8,531 bases of DNA from Clostridiales bacterium (GCA_012513735.1 JAAZBR010000197.1:1-8531); one strand, 5' to 3'. Numbered from the stretch's first letter, positions 1 through 7,490 are shown. Notes: generated by a model from the letters alone, not told the origin. Made by a program: numbers and translations.

Positions 1-1497
1 CAACAGCTTGGCGTTGTCGCTGAAGGAATACTGTGTTTTGGCGATACACACCGGCACGTTGCGATAGCCGTCCTGTTCAAGCTGCTGAAGCATCGCGCGG
101 GTTTTGCCTGCAAAGGCAACGCTGCCGGCATGATACACCTTGCCAGCCACAGCGCGGATCTTGTCCTCCAGCGATGCATCCGCGGCATAGGTGAAAGAGG
201 GCGTCAACGGGGACGAGCCCTCCAGCAGGTCAGCCACACAGCGGGCAAGATCCGCAGCACCCGCGCCGCCCTTCGCCCAGCCATCGCTGAAGCGGCAGGG
301 AACGCCCTCCACCTCCATAGCGCGGAGCACCCTATCGATCTCCGCCTGGCTGTCGCTTTCAAAATGGTTGAGGGCAACCACCACGGGCAGGCCCCACACC
401 TGGCGCACATTCTGTATGTGTCGGCGGAGGTTTTGCAGACCGGTGCCCAAGGCCTCCACATTCTCTTTGGAAAGATCCGCCTTCGCAACCCCGCCATGGT
501 GCTTGAGCGCGCGGATGGTGGCCACCAGTACCACACAATCGGGCCACAGCCCGCTTTGGCGGCACTTGATATCCAGGAACTTTTCCGCGCCCAGGTCGGC
601 GCCAAAACCGGCCTCGGTGATCACATAATCCGCCAGACGAGTGGCCAGCTTGGTAGCGATGACGCTGTTGCAACCATGGGCAATGTTGGCAAAGGGCCCC
701 CCATGAATCAGGCAGGGAGTATGATCCAGGGTCTGCACCAGGTTGGGCATCGCCGCATCCCGCAGAAGGGCCGCCATGGCGCCCTGAGCGCCAATCTGGC
801 CACAGGTGACGGGCTTGCCCACATCGTTCCTTGCCACCACGATGCGGCTCAGGCGCTCCTTTAAGTCCTCCAGATCCCCTGCCATGCAGAATGTGGCCAT
901 CACCTCACTGGCCGCTGTGATGTCAAACCCATCCTCCCGCGGCACGCCATTCTTGTCTCCACCCAGGCCGCTGACCACATTGCGAAGCTGCCGGTCATTC
1001 AGGTCCATGCAGCGGCGGAAGGTGATGCGGCGCGGGTCGATATGAAGCTCGTTGCCCTGCTGGATATGATTATCCACCATGGCGGCCAGCAGGTTGTTAG
1101 CCGCCGTGATGGCATGCAGATCGCCAGTAAAATGCAGGTTAATATTTTCCATAGGTACAACCTGCACATATCCCCCGCCCGTGGCCCCGCCCTTCATGCC
1201 GAAAACCGGGCCCAAGGAGGGCTCCCTCAAAGCCAAAATGGCTGATTTGCCAATGTGGGTCAGGCCATCGGCCAGGCTTATACTGATGGTCGTCTTGCCT
1301 TCTCCGGCAGGGGTGGGCGTGATGGCGGTAACCAGCACCAGCTTGGCACGGGGCTGCATGTCGCTGCAGGCGTGAGGGTCTACCTTGGCGATATAGCGGC
1401 CATAGGGCTGCACCGCATCTTCCTTCAGCCCCAGTTTGTCCGCTATTTGGGAAATAGGCAGCAGTTTGGCAGCCTGAGCAATCTGAATATCATTCAA
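1..1497 (-). CDS. fhs: Formate-tetrahydrofolate ligase (10-formyl-THF synthetase), 3' end cut by the window edge
   Basis: This cytoplasmic enzyme joins formate to tetrahydrofolate using ATP, giving 10-formyl-THF for purine synthesis, fMet-tRNA formylation and, in acetogens, the methyl branch of the Wood-Ljungdahl pathway. Reading the minus strand gives 499 uninterrupted codons. Visible family signatures are the nucleotide-binding loop TPTPAGEGKTT (residues 60-70), LREPSLGPVF (90-99), GMKGGATGGGYVQV (100-113), FTGDLHAITAANN (123-135), GVPREDGFDITAASE (184-198), HGGPFANIAHGCNS (265-278), ATIRALKHHGGV (326-337) and AKTQYSFSD near the edge. The family is about 555 residues long, so roughly the last 55 are missing here. 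The start is a TTG at 1495-1497, preceded by GGAGGG eight bases upstream; the only nearby ATG is out of frame. It lies 72 bases downstream of a GntR-type regulator, with a terminator-like hairpin between them. Family identity is certain; metabolic role (acetogenic or simply anabolic) cannot be decided from this window. Confidence 0.97.
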   Translation of the reverse strand, partial: MNDIQIAQAAKLLPISQIADKLGLKEDAVQPYGRYIAKVDPHACSDMQPRAKLVLVTAITPTPAGEGKTTISISLADGLTHIGKSAILALREPSLGPVFGMKGGATGGGYVQVVPMENINLHFTGDLHAITAANNLLAAMVDNHIQQGNELHIDPRRITFRRCMDLNDRQLRNVVSGLGGDKNGVPREDGFDITAASEVMATFCMAGDLEDLKERLSRIVVARNDVGKPVTCGQIGAQGAMAALLRDAAMPNLVQTLDHTPCLIHGGPFANIAHGCNSVIATKLATRLADYVITEAGFGADLGAEKFLDIKCRQSGLWPDCVVLVATIRALKHHGGVAKADLSKENVEALGTGLQNLRRHIQNVRQVWGLPVVVALNHFESDSQAEIDRVLRAMEVEGVPCRFSDGWAKGGAGAADLARCVADLLEGSSPLTPSFTYAADASLEDKIRAVAGKVYHAGSVAFAGKTRAMLQQLEQDGYRNVPVCIAKTQYSFSDNAKLL

Positions 1498-1505
1498 TGA
1501 ACAAT

Positions 1506-1511
1506 CCCTCC
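1506..1511 (-). promoter_or_regulatory. Ribosome binding site that fixes the TTG start of fhs
   Basis: The minus strand reads GGAGGG here, with eight bases to the TTG at 1495-1497. The reading frame of the conserved protein has no ATG or GTG near this point and is not needed further upstream, so this site decides the start. The spacing and match to the 16S tail are good for a Firmicute. Confidence 0.75.
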
Positions 1512-1540
1512 ACATTAAAAATGGGTAACACAGGCGTATA

Positions 1541-1568
1541 GAAAAGCAGGCTGGCTGTCAGCCGCCTG
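1541..1568 (-). terminator. Terminator-like hairpin directly after the gntR stop codon, before fhs
   Basis: On the minus strand CAGGC + GGCT pairs with AGCC + GCCTG around a three-base GAC loop, with one unpaired A at 1552. The run CTTTTC follows. The hairpin starts two bases after the regulator's TAA stop. The stem is G+C-rich, nine pairs in all, but the T-run is only four long, so termination may be partial and allow some read-through into fhs. The left arm can also pair with a second segment (ACAGGCG at 1563-1569 with CGCCTGT at 1530-1536). What is seen is the inverted repeat; the terminator role is inference. Confidence 0.45.
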
Positions 1569-1569
1569 T

Positions 1570-2235
1570 TTACTTCAAAGACGCAAGCTTTCCCACCACC
1601 ACATGGAGACAGGCTTGTTTGCTCTCCTCCAGATGATGCTTCATCAACTGGTCCAGCCGCTTCAGGTCACGCTTCTCCAGGCAGTCCAGGATCTGGTGAT
1701 GCTCCTGATGGGCATTGGACCGGCGCACAATGCTGGCGATGGTCATGGTGGAGAAGCGCATGATGTACTCCTCCTGGCTGTCAATGACCCGCAAAATGCG
1801 CTTTTTCCCGGATATCCGCTCAATGCGCCGGTGAAACTGCCGGTTCAGCTTGGCCAGGCTGTCCACATCCTCTGCAATTTGCGCGGCATCCATTCGGGTC
1901 AGCAGCTCCCGGATTTCCGTTAGGTCCTCTTCGGAGACGTTATCAATAATGGAAGGCATAATCAGCGCCCACAGGGCATTGCGGATGCTGAATATTTCTT
2001 CGATATCCTCAATCGTAAAGGCGCGCACCACGACGCCCCGGCGCTGTTCACAGGAGACCAGGCCATCCAGCTCCAGCTTCCGGAAAGCCTCGCGCAGCGG
2101 CGTGCGGCTGATGTGCAGCTTGTTGGCATAGACGGTCTCTACAATGCGGGAACCTGCGGGGATCTCTCCGGTGATGATCGCGTGTTTCAGAGTTTCATAA
2201 GCGATCTCTCTGATGGGTTTGCTAAGCTCGCTCAT
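1570..2235 (-). CDS. GntR-family transcriptional regulator, FadR/FCD subfamily
   Basis: This is a 221-residue one-component regulator. The N-terminal winged helix (about residues 6-75) carries the GntR recognition signature ISRTPLREAFRKLELDGLV at 42-60. The C-terminal half (about 75-215) is all-helical and matches the FCD ligand-binding fold, with the usual metal/ligand-contact pattern NRQFH (N131, H135), H179 in EHHQIL and H201 in MKHHLEES. The first ligand position, often Asp, is Asn here, a common variant. FCD regulators usually bind small carboxylates and act as dimers on short palindromes; the effector cannot be read from the sequence. An in-frame stop lies upstream of the chosen ATG and no strong ribosome binding site is visible (AAAGG about 15 bases away). 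A near-consensus promoter sits in the gap upstream, and fhs follows downstream, so autoregulation and control of fhs are plausible inferences. Confidence 0.93.
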   Translation of the reverse strand: MSELSKPIREIAYETLKHAIITGEIPAGSRIVETVYANKLHISRTPLREAFRKLELDGLVSCEQRRGVVVRAFTIEDIEEIFSIRNALWALIMPSIIDNVSEEDLTEIRELLTRMDAAQIAEDVDSLAKLNRQFHRRIERISGKKRILRVIDSQEEYIMRFSTMTIASIVRRSNAHQEHHQILDCLEKRDLKRLDQLMKHHLEESKQACLHVVVGKLASLK

Positions 2236-2276
2236 TGTCTGACTGCACTGCCTTTCTCAACAAAATACATGCGTTT

Positions 2277-2305
2277 ATAGTAACTGGAAAGCCATACGCT
2301 GTCAA
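2277..2305 (-). promoter_or_regulatory. Strong sigma-A type promoter for the gntR regulator
   Basis: The minus strand shows TTGACA (2300-2305, perfect -35), a 17-base spacer and TACTAT (2277-2282, five of six for -10). The expected transcription start is about 2269-2271, giving a leader of about 35 bases. The segment just upstream is A+T-rich and lies against the truB stop codon. This would let the regulator, and perhaps fhs by read-through, be expressed independently of the nusA-truB operon. The match is seen directly; activity is inferred. Confidence 0.75.
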
Positions 2306-2306
2306 G

Positions 2307-2325
2307 AAATGCAAAACAAATGCAA
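2307..2325 (+). repeat. Pair of 8-bp direct repeats immediately upstream of the gntR -35 box
   Basis: AAATGCAA occurs at 2307-2314 and again at 2318-2325 on the plus strand, 11 bases start to start, about one helical turn. The pair ends one base from the -35 hexamer. This placement suits either an A/T-rich UP-like element or a two-site protein contact on one face of the helix. No regulator can be assigned. Confidence 0.4.
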
Positions 2326-2329
2326 GATT

Positions 2330-3238
2330 TTATTTCCCAGTATCCACCTCTGATCCGGAGGTCAGCATGGTGCGCGGCCTCAACATCCCTTCCCGCAGGC
2401 TCCAGACACCGATCAGCTGTCCCCCGCAGAAAAGCGTCACGGGCATCCCCTCCTCGATCTTTCCATCTGCCAGTAGGGACGGCTGCAGCGGCACGCCGTT
2501 GATGCATTGCTTCAGCATCGCATCAGGCACGGTCAGACGGGGCAGGTGCCCCAAGACCTGGGGCATGGATACCAACCAGGGACCGCAGGTGGGCTCTCCC
2601 CACTTGTTTTCCAGCTCTTCCAGGGTGATGGCCGTATCGATGCAGAAGGGCCCCGACTGCTCACGGATCAGCAGGCGCATATGCGCCGGTTTACCCAGCA
2701 TCTGGCCAATATCGTGGCACAGGGTACGAATGTAGGTCCCCTTGCCGCACGTGATGCGCAACAACCAGCCCTCCGGCATCACAGGCCGCAGCACATCAAT
2801 GCGCTTGATAACGGTAAGACGCTCCGCAGCCTGCACCTGTAGGCCGCGACGGGCCAAGGTATACAGCGTCACGCCGCCTTGCTTCAGGGCAGAAAACGCC
2901 GGCGGTCTCTGCATGATATTCCCGGTAAACCGGGGCAGCATTGCGCGCAATTCCCCCTCGTCGGGGCAGCCTCTGTCCGCCTGGATCAGCGTGCCTGTAG
3001 CATCCTGTGTATCGCTGGCTCCGGTGAAGGATACATGGGCCACGTAGACCTTTTCCTTCTCGGTCAGATAATCAAAAAGCCGCGTCGCGCGGCCTACCAT
3101 GATGGGCAACACACCACAGGCTTCCGGATCCAGGGTGCCGGCATGCCCTGCCTTTGCACCGGTGATCCGTTTGACAACGGCCACCGCCTGAGCCGAAGTG
3201 ATACCGGGCGGCTTCAGCAGATTAATGATGCCGTTCAT
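2330..3238 (-). CDS. truB: tRNA pseudouridine(55) synthase TruB
   Basis: TruB converts uridine 55 in the T-loop of tRNAs to pseudouridine and also helps tRNA folding. The predicted protein has 302 residues, normal for the bacterial family. Motifs in order are INLLKPPGITS (5-15), the catalytic loop GHAGTLDPEACG (31-42) with nucleophile Asp37, GRATRL (49-54), QRPPAFSALK in the central domain, GKGTYIRTL (165-173) and a C-terminal PUA-like region. The segment after KPPGITS reads AQAV where many homologues have HDVV. The ATG at 3238 overlaps the nrnA stop as ATGA, a typical coupling arrangement, and no good ribosome binding site precedes it. A longer in-frame reading to 3310 exists but adds 24 residues inside nrnA with no family support. 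It appears to be the last gene of the nusA operon here; no terminator is visible after it, so read-through into the regulator gene is possible. Confidence 0.96.
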   Translation of the reverse strand: MNGIINLLKPPGITSAQAVAVVKRITGAKAGHAGTLDPEACGVLPIMVGRATRLFDYLTEKEKVYVAHVSFTGASDTQDATGTLIQADRGCPDEGELRAMLPRFTGNIMQRPPAFSALKQGGVTLYTLARRGLQVQAAERLTVIKRIDVLRPVMPEGWLLRITCGKGTYIRTLCHDIGQMLGKPAHMRLLIREQSGPFCIDTAITLEELENKWGEPTCGPWLVSMPQVLGHLPRLTVPDAMLKQCINGVPLQPSLLADGKIEEGMPVTLFCGGQLIGVWSLREGMLRPRTMLTSGSEVDTGK

Positions 3239-4215
3239 GCCTGCAGAGCCTGCCGCAACCGTTGGTGTACACGGGTTATGGCCTCCTCCATGGGGCCGGA
3301 CAGGGTACACCCTGCCGCCTGGGGATGCCCTCCACCGCCCAGCTCCAGGGCAATGCCGGCCACCTCATCAGGCGCTACAGCCCGCAGGCTGAACTTGGTT
3401 GCGTTGTCTGTCTGCGTAGCCAGGTAACAAATCCTGACCCCCGTGATATACAGGCCGTAGTTGACAATGCGGTCCGCATGTTCCTGGGTGGCGCCGCTGG
3501 CCACCAGGTCCTCCTGCCGTATCACCATGGAGCTCAACTGTCCATCCAGGTCAAATTGCAGGCTGTTCAGCGCCCGGCCCAGCAGCAGCACGTGCGCCTT
3601 TTCCCGCATGAGGTGCAGTTCCCGTGCAGTCTCCACAATGGGCAGCCCCGCCTCCATCAGCCCTGCCATCTGCTCAAAGGTTTCGGCGCTTAAGCTGCTG
3701 AAGCAGAAATTGCCCGTATCGGTGCTGATGGCTGCGTAAAGGCAGATGGCCTCGTCGACTTCAAAAGCCAGCTTTGCCGCGCGGAAAAAGCGATAGACCA
3801 AAGTGCCCGAAGCCGGCGCCTGGGGATCCACCACGTTATGCTGAGCAAAGCCTGTGTTTGTCTGGTGGTGATCCATTTGAAGGGTCTGGCTGCATTGAAA
3901 GAAGGGCATGGCACTGTCCCCCAGCCGCTCCTTGTCGTAGGCATCAATGCTGAATCCCAGATCAAATTGTTGTCCCCGGGCTTCTGCAGCAAGCTGTATC
4001 CTCTCCGCGCCGGGCAGAAAGCAAAGGTTCTGGGGCGGCAAATCATGACAGATCATCAATGTCTGCTTGCCCATGCGGCGCAGCGCACTATCCAGAGCCA
4101 ATAAGGAACCAATAGCGTCTCCATCCGGCGTAAGATGCGTACACAACAATACGCGCCGGGCATTCCTGACCAGCGCGACAGCCTGAGCCATTCGGGAATC
4201 AGTTGGTCGGATCAT
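3235..4215 (-). CDS. nrnA: DHH/DHHA1 phosphoesterase, NrnA-like oligoribonuclease / pAp phosphatase
   Basis: NrnA-type enzymes degrade nano-RNAs of two to five nucleotides from the 5' end and remove the 3' phosphate of pAp; in Firmicutes they stand in for Orn. The chosen start gives 326 residues. The metal-binding motifs of the DHH domain are all present: HLTPDGDAIGS with D31 and D33, IDAYD with D91, the signature DHH at 115-117, and STDTGNF with D166. The C-terminal DHHA1 RNA-binding motif GGGGHPQAAG lies at 293-302. The ATG at 4213-4215 has AGGA eight bases upstream and lies within the last 17 bases of rbfA. In-frame ATGs at 4224 and 4233 and a reading back to 4317 exist but would extend the protein into rbfA. 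The position between rbfA and truB is usual for this gene in Clostridia. Substrate preference is inferred from the family. Confidence 0.93.
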   Translation of the reverse strand: MIRPTDSRMAQAVALVRNARRVLLCTHLTPDGDAIGSLLALDSALRRMGKQTLMICHDLPPQNLCFLPGAERIQLAAEARGQQFDLGFSIDAYDKERLGDSAMPFFQCSQTLQMDHHQTNTGFAQHNVVDPQAPASGTLVYRFFRAAKLAFEVDEAICLYAAISTDTGNFCFSSLSAETFEQMAGLMEAGLPIVETARELHLMREKAHVLLLGRALNSLQFDLDGQLSSMVIRQEDLVASGATQEHADRIVNYGLYITGVRICYLATQTDNATKFSLRAVAPDEVAGIALELGGGGHPQAAGCTLSGPMEEAITRVHQRLRQALQA

Positions 4216-4597
4216 GTTCTCCATCCTGTTCATGCTGGTCATGCACATCGTCGTTCCCCACACCAACCTCCTTGAGGATCTTGGCAATGTGCATGCCGTA
4301 TTCAATGTTTGGGTCATCCATAATGGTCAACTCCGGAATATACCGCAGGCTGAGGCGCTGCCCCAACTCGCGGCGTATGAAGCCTGCAGCGCTCTTAAGC
4401 GCCTTGATAACATCTTTGCGCAGGTCGGCTTCCAACACGCTGACATACACCTTTGCGTTATGCAGATCGCGGCTGACATCCACCCGGGTAACCGAATAGG
4501 TACCCGTCAGCCGGGGATCATCCAAGTCGGTGCGGATGATACGGTCGATCTCCTGACGCATCAACTCTTGCACACGGTCATTGCGAAAATTAGGCAC
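4199..4597 (-). CDS. rbfA: 30S ribosome-binding factor RbfA
   Basis: RbfA binds immature 30S subunits near helix 1 and the neck of 16S rRNA and assists late small-subunit maturation and cold adaptation. The protein is 132 residues with a type II KH fold: [15 protein letters not shown] at 7-21, [19 protein letters not shown] in the middle, and [21 protein letters not shown] before the interdomain strand. After about residue 112 comes a hydrophilic tail rich in His, Asp, Glu and Gln. The start is GTG at 4595-4597, supported by AAGGAG seven bases upstream, and it overlaps the infB stop by eight bases. The tail is encoded partly by the segment where nrnA begins. Family assignment is secure. Confidence 0.96.
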   Translation of the reverse strand: MPNFRNDRVQELMRQEIDRIIRTDLDDPRLTGTYSVTRVDVSRDLHNAKVYVSVLEADLRKDVIKALKSAAGFIRRELGQRLSLRYIPELTIMDDPNIEYGMHIAKILKEVGVGNDDVHDQHEQDGEHDPTN

Positions 4598-7490
4598 GAC
4601 CGCTCTCCTTACCCTCTATTTCTTCCATGACGAAGCATTCGATGACATCCTTTTCCTTGATGTCGTTGTAGCCTTCCAGCCCAATGCCACACTCATAGCC
4701 CGATGCAACTTCCTTAACATCGTCCTTAAAGCGCCGCAGGGAGGCCAGCTTGCCCTCAAACACAACCACATTGTCGCGCAGCAGGCGCACCGAGGCATTG
4801 CGCTGCATCTTGCCTTCGGTGACATAGCAGCCAGCGATTGTACCGGCACCGGTGATGCGGAATGTGTTGCGCACCTCAGCTTGGCCGAGCAGATTCTCCT
4901 TGAATACCGGCTCCAGCATGCCCTTCATGGCCTTCTCAATGTCCTCAATAGCCTGGTAAATGACGCGGTAGAGGCGGACGTCCACCTCTTCCTTCTCGGC
5001 CATGTCCCTGGCGTTACTGTCCGGACGAATATTGAAGCCGATGATCAGTGCGCCAAATGCGCTGGCCAAGTTAACATCATCTTTGGTGATGGCGCCAACG
5101 CCAGCATGTAGCACGCGGATTTTGACTTGGTCGTTGGATAACTTCTCCAGCGCCTGACGGACGGCCTCCACCGAGCCCTGCACGTCTGCCTTGACGATGA
5201 TATTCAGGGTCTCCACTTTGCCCTCAGAAATACTGTCAAACAAGTTGTCCAGCGTTACCTTTGAGCCGGCACTCACACGCTGCTCGCGGTCTCTGTCACG
5301 ACGCTCCTCCGCCACCGCGCGGATCAGGCGATCATCCTCAACGGCAATCATCTCGTCGCCGGCCAGCGGCACATCCGTAAAGCCGGAGATCTCAACGGGC
5401 ATGGAGGGGCCGGCGGACTGCACACGCTCTCCCCTGTCATTCTGCAGGGCGCGGACGCGGCCTGAAGCCATCCCTGCGATGATGCTATCACCCACACGCA
5501 GGGTACCATTCTGCAGCAATACTGTGGCAAGCGGGCCCCTGGACTTATCCAGCTTAGCCTCGATAATGACACCCTGGGCCTTGCGATCGGGGTTGGCACG
5601 CAGTTGGAGTACCTCTGCCTGCAGCAGGATCATCTCAAGCAATTGCTCCACACCTTCGCCGGTGTGGGCGCTGACAGGCACCATAATGGTGTCGCCACCC
5701 CACTCCTCGGTAACCAGTTCGTAGTTGGTCAAGTCCTGCTTGATGCGCTCCGGGTTGGCAGTAGGCTTGTCCATCTTGTTAATGGCCACAATAATTGGCA
5801 CATTGGCCGCCTTGGCGTGGTTCAGGGCTTCCACCGTCTGCGGCATCACGCCGTCATCCGCCGCCACCACCAGTACAGCAATGTCCGTCGCCTGGGCACC
5901 GCGGGCACGCATGGCAGTAAACGCCTCATGGCCGGGGGTGTCAAGGAAGGTGATGCGTTGTCCTTTGATGGAAACGGAGTATGCGCCAATGTGCTGGGTG
6001 ATTCCTCCGGCTTCCGTGGTCGTCACATGGGCCTTACGGATGTAGTCAAGCAACGAGGTCTTTCCGTGGTCAACGTGTCCCATAATGGTGATAACCGGTG
6101 GACGGGGCTGCAGATCCTTTTCCTGATCCTCGTATACGATTTCTGACAGCGCGTCCTCCGCCGTCTTGGCGATCTGCATTTCCAGCTCAACACCAAACTC
6201 GCTGCAAACCAGAGAAGCGGTATCATAATCCAGTTCGCTGTTAATGTTGGCCAGGTTGCCCAGCAGCAACAACTTTTTCAGGATTTCTCCGGCCGGGCGG
6301 CCAATGCGCTCGGTCAGATCCTTCACGGTGATGGTTTCGGCCGTCATGTATGCCTTTTCAATTCGGATGGGTGCCATCATCTGCTGCGCGGATGGCTTCT
6401 TGGCGCGTGAGCGCTTGCCGCCCCGCACCACATCATCATCATAGTTGCTGAAGTTGCTGCGGGCAAGCTGTCTGCGATTGCGACTTACATGCTCAGGATC
6501 GTGCTGACGCGTGTAGTTCTTCTTGTTGGGATCGTAGTTGCTGACCCGCTCCTTCTCCAAGTGCATGGGTGGATCATCCATGGGCATGGGTCGCCGGGTC
6601 GCGCCGGAGCGCGAACCGGACTGGGCAGAGCGTCGCTGACTCTGACCGGGGGCCGGGCGGCCATATTGCTGGCCACCGGAGGCCGGACGGCCATTCTGCT
6701 GGGCGCCGGGGGCCGGGCGGCCATACTGTTGCGCACCGGAAGCCGGACGGCCATACTGTTGCGCGCCGGAAGCCGGGCGGCCATATTGCTGGGTACCGGT
6801 AGCAGGTCGGCCATACTGCTGTGCACCAGGAGCCGGGCGACCATATTGCTGGGCGCCGGGGGCCGGGCGGCCATATTGCTGAGCACCGGGAACCGGACGG
6901 CCATAGGGCGGTCCTCCCTGAATAGGACGGGCAGGCTGCTGCGTGACCGCAGCAGGACGTGCCGCTGGCTGCTGAACAGGCACAGGGACAGCCACCTTTG
7001 CGGGGGCCTCCTGAACGGGTTCCGGATCTTTCGCAGACATTGTCGCAGCCGGCTCTGCCGGGGCAGGCACCGGTTCCGTAATAGGTGGTTTGCTCTCTAC
7101 GGTCTCAGCCTGAGGGGCTGCTTTTTCTTCCACCGATTCCGCTTTGGCCACCGGCTTGGTTGTCTCAGCAACTGCTTCAACCGGCTTCTCTGCTGCAGGG
7201 ACCGGAGTCGCCTCAACTACCGGCTGCGCTGTGTCTACCACTTCAACTGGAACAACCTCATCATCGGGCATTGTCCACGCCTTGGTCTGCTGCTGCATCA
7301 TCTGCTGATGCTGCTCAAAGCGGAGGCGCTGACGCTCCTCTTCTTCCTGACGCAGGAACTGACTTTCCTGCTGGCGAAGCATCTGCGCAAGAATATCCGC
7401 ATTGCGCTTCAGCCGTTCTGTCTCCGCCAGGATGATACCGGCTTTCTGATTAAGCTCCTTGGTTACATCTTTGAGCCTTACCTTTGACAT
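4590..7490 (-). CDS. infB: Translation initiation factor IF-2
   Basis: IF-2 is the GTPase that recruits fMet-tRNA to the 30S subunit and promotes subunit joining. The protein is 966 residues. Residues 1-60 are a charged, Gln-rich helix beginning [18 protein letters not shown], likely an IF2_N-type segment running into coiled coil. Residues 75-350 are low-complexity, first Ala/Pro/Val/Glu-rich, then nine decapeptide repeats (196-285), then Arg/Ser-rich. A second IF2_N domain begins at 382. The G domain carries GHVDHGKT (471-478), DTPGH (517-521) and NKMD (571-574), followed by SAHTGEG. Domain II, domain III (VKADVQGS, 766-773) and the fMet-tRNA binding domain IV complete it. The ATG at 7488-7490 has GGAGGA ten bases upstream; a GTG at 7547 in the same frame lies inside the preceding gene and is not preferred. 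The stop overlaps the rbfA start. Confidence 0.97.
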   Translation of the reverse strand: MSKVRLKDVTKELNQKAGIILAETERLKRNADILAQMLRQQESQFLRQEEEERQRLRFEQHQQMMQQQTKAWTMPDDEVVPVEVVDTAQPVVEATPVPAAEKPVEAVAETTKPVAKAESVEEKAAPQAETVESKPPITEPVPAPAEPAATMSAKDPEPVQEAPAKVAVPVPVQQPAARPAAVTQQPARPIQGGPPYGRPVPGAQQYGRPAPGAQQYGRPAPGAQQYGRPATGTQQYGRPASGAQQYGRPASGAQQYGRPAPGAQQNGRPASGGQQYGRPAPGQSQRRSAQSGSRSGATRRPMPMDDPPMHLEKERVSNYDPNKKNYTRQHDPEHVSRNRRQLARSNFSNYDDDVVRGGKRSRAKKPSAQQMMAPIRIEKAYMTAETITVKDLTERIGRPAGEILKKLLLLGNLANINSELDYDTASLVCSEFGVELEMQIAKTAEDALSEIVYEDQEKDLQPRPPVITIMGHVDHGKTSLLDYIRKAHVTTTEAGGITQHIGAYSVSIKGQRITFLDTPGHEAFTAMRARGAQATDIAVLVVAADDGVMPQTVEALNHAKAANVPIIVAINKMDKPTANPERIKQDLTNYELVTEEWGGDTIMVPVSAHTGEGVEQLLEMILLQAEVLQLRANPDRKAQGVIIEAKLDKSRGPLATVLLQNGTLRVGDSIIAGMASGRVRALQNDRGERVQSAGPSMPVEISGFTDVPLAGDEMIAVEDDRLIRAVAEERRDRDREQRVSAGSKVTLDNLFDSISEGKVETLNIIVKADVQGSVEAVRQALEKLSNDQVKIRVLHAGVGAITKDDVNLASAFGALIIGFNIRPDSNARDMAEKEEVDVRLYRVIYQAIEDIEKAMKGMLEPVFKENLLGQAEVRNTFRITGAGTIAGCYVTEGKMQRNASVRLLRDNVVVFEGKLASLRRFKDDVKEVASGYECGIGLEGYNDIKEKDVIECFVMEEIEGKESGRA
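4605..4610 (-). promoter_or_regulatory. Ribosome binding site for rbfA inside the 3' end of infB
   Basis: The minus strand reads AAGGAG with seven bases to the GTG start at 4597. The site lies in the last codons of infB, so ribosomes finishing infB pass over it; this supports the GTG start and suggests translational coupling. Confidence 0.75.
6636..6905 (-). repeat. Nine tandem 30-bp coding repeats in the IF-2 linker
   Basis: Nine back-to-back units of exactly 30 bases encode the decapeptide [10 protein letters not shown] and close variants (V for A, S or T for P, N for Y, GQSQ or GGQQ at the protein-distal end). They cover IF-2 residues 196-285. No unit carries an indel, so the frame is kept. 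Two neighbouring units (6721-6750 and 6751-6780) differ at only two bases, and 6691-6720 and 6841-6870 differ at two, which suggests duplication by slippage or unequal exchange. The peptide is Gly/Pro/Gln-rich with one Tyr and one Arg per unit and is predicted to be disordered. Confidence 0.95.

Noticed and set aside
130..864. A 244-codon plus-strand open frame.
   Set aside because: It lies fully opposite fhs, whose own frame is strongly conserved over the same bases.
1498..1569. ZTP (pfl) or folate riboswitch before fhs.
   Set aside because: Such riboswitches can precede folate genes, but the gap is only 72 bases and I see none of their conserved core; only the simple hairpin is present.
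2236..2329. Intrinsic terminator after truB.
   Set aside because: The 94-base gap holds promoter elements and A/T-rich repeats but no G+C-rich stem followed by a T-run.
2235..2735. A plus-strand open frame across the truB 3' end and the gntR promoter.
   Set aside because: It is antisense to truB, has no recognisable protein features, and starts at the gntR start codon by chance.
3239..3310. Longer N-terminus for TruB.
   Set aside because: The extra 24 residues lie inside nrnA; TruB proteins begin just before the INLLKP motif, matching the ATG at 3238.
4216..4317. Longer N-terminus for the DHH phosphoesterase.
   Set aside because: The extra 34 residues lie inside rbfA and are not family-like; the ATG at 4215 has AGGA at a proper distance.
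6636..6905. CRISPR-like array suggested by regular 30-bp spacing.
   Set aside because: There are no spacers; the units are contiguous, in frame and encode a decapeptide.
6489..7487. A 332-codon plus-strand open frame rich in repeats, opposite the infB 5' region.
   Set aside because: It is the antisense reading of the infB low-complexity and repeat region; its repeats mirror those of IF-2, and no domain or ribosome binding site supports it.
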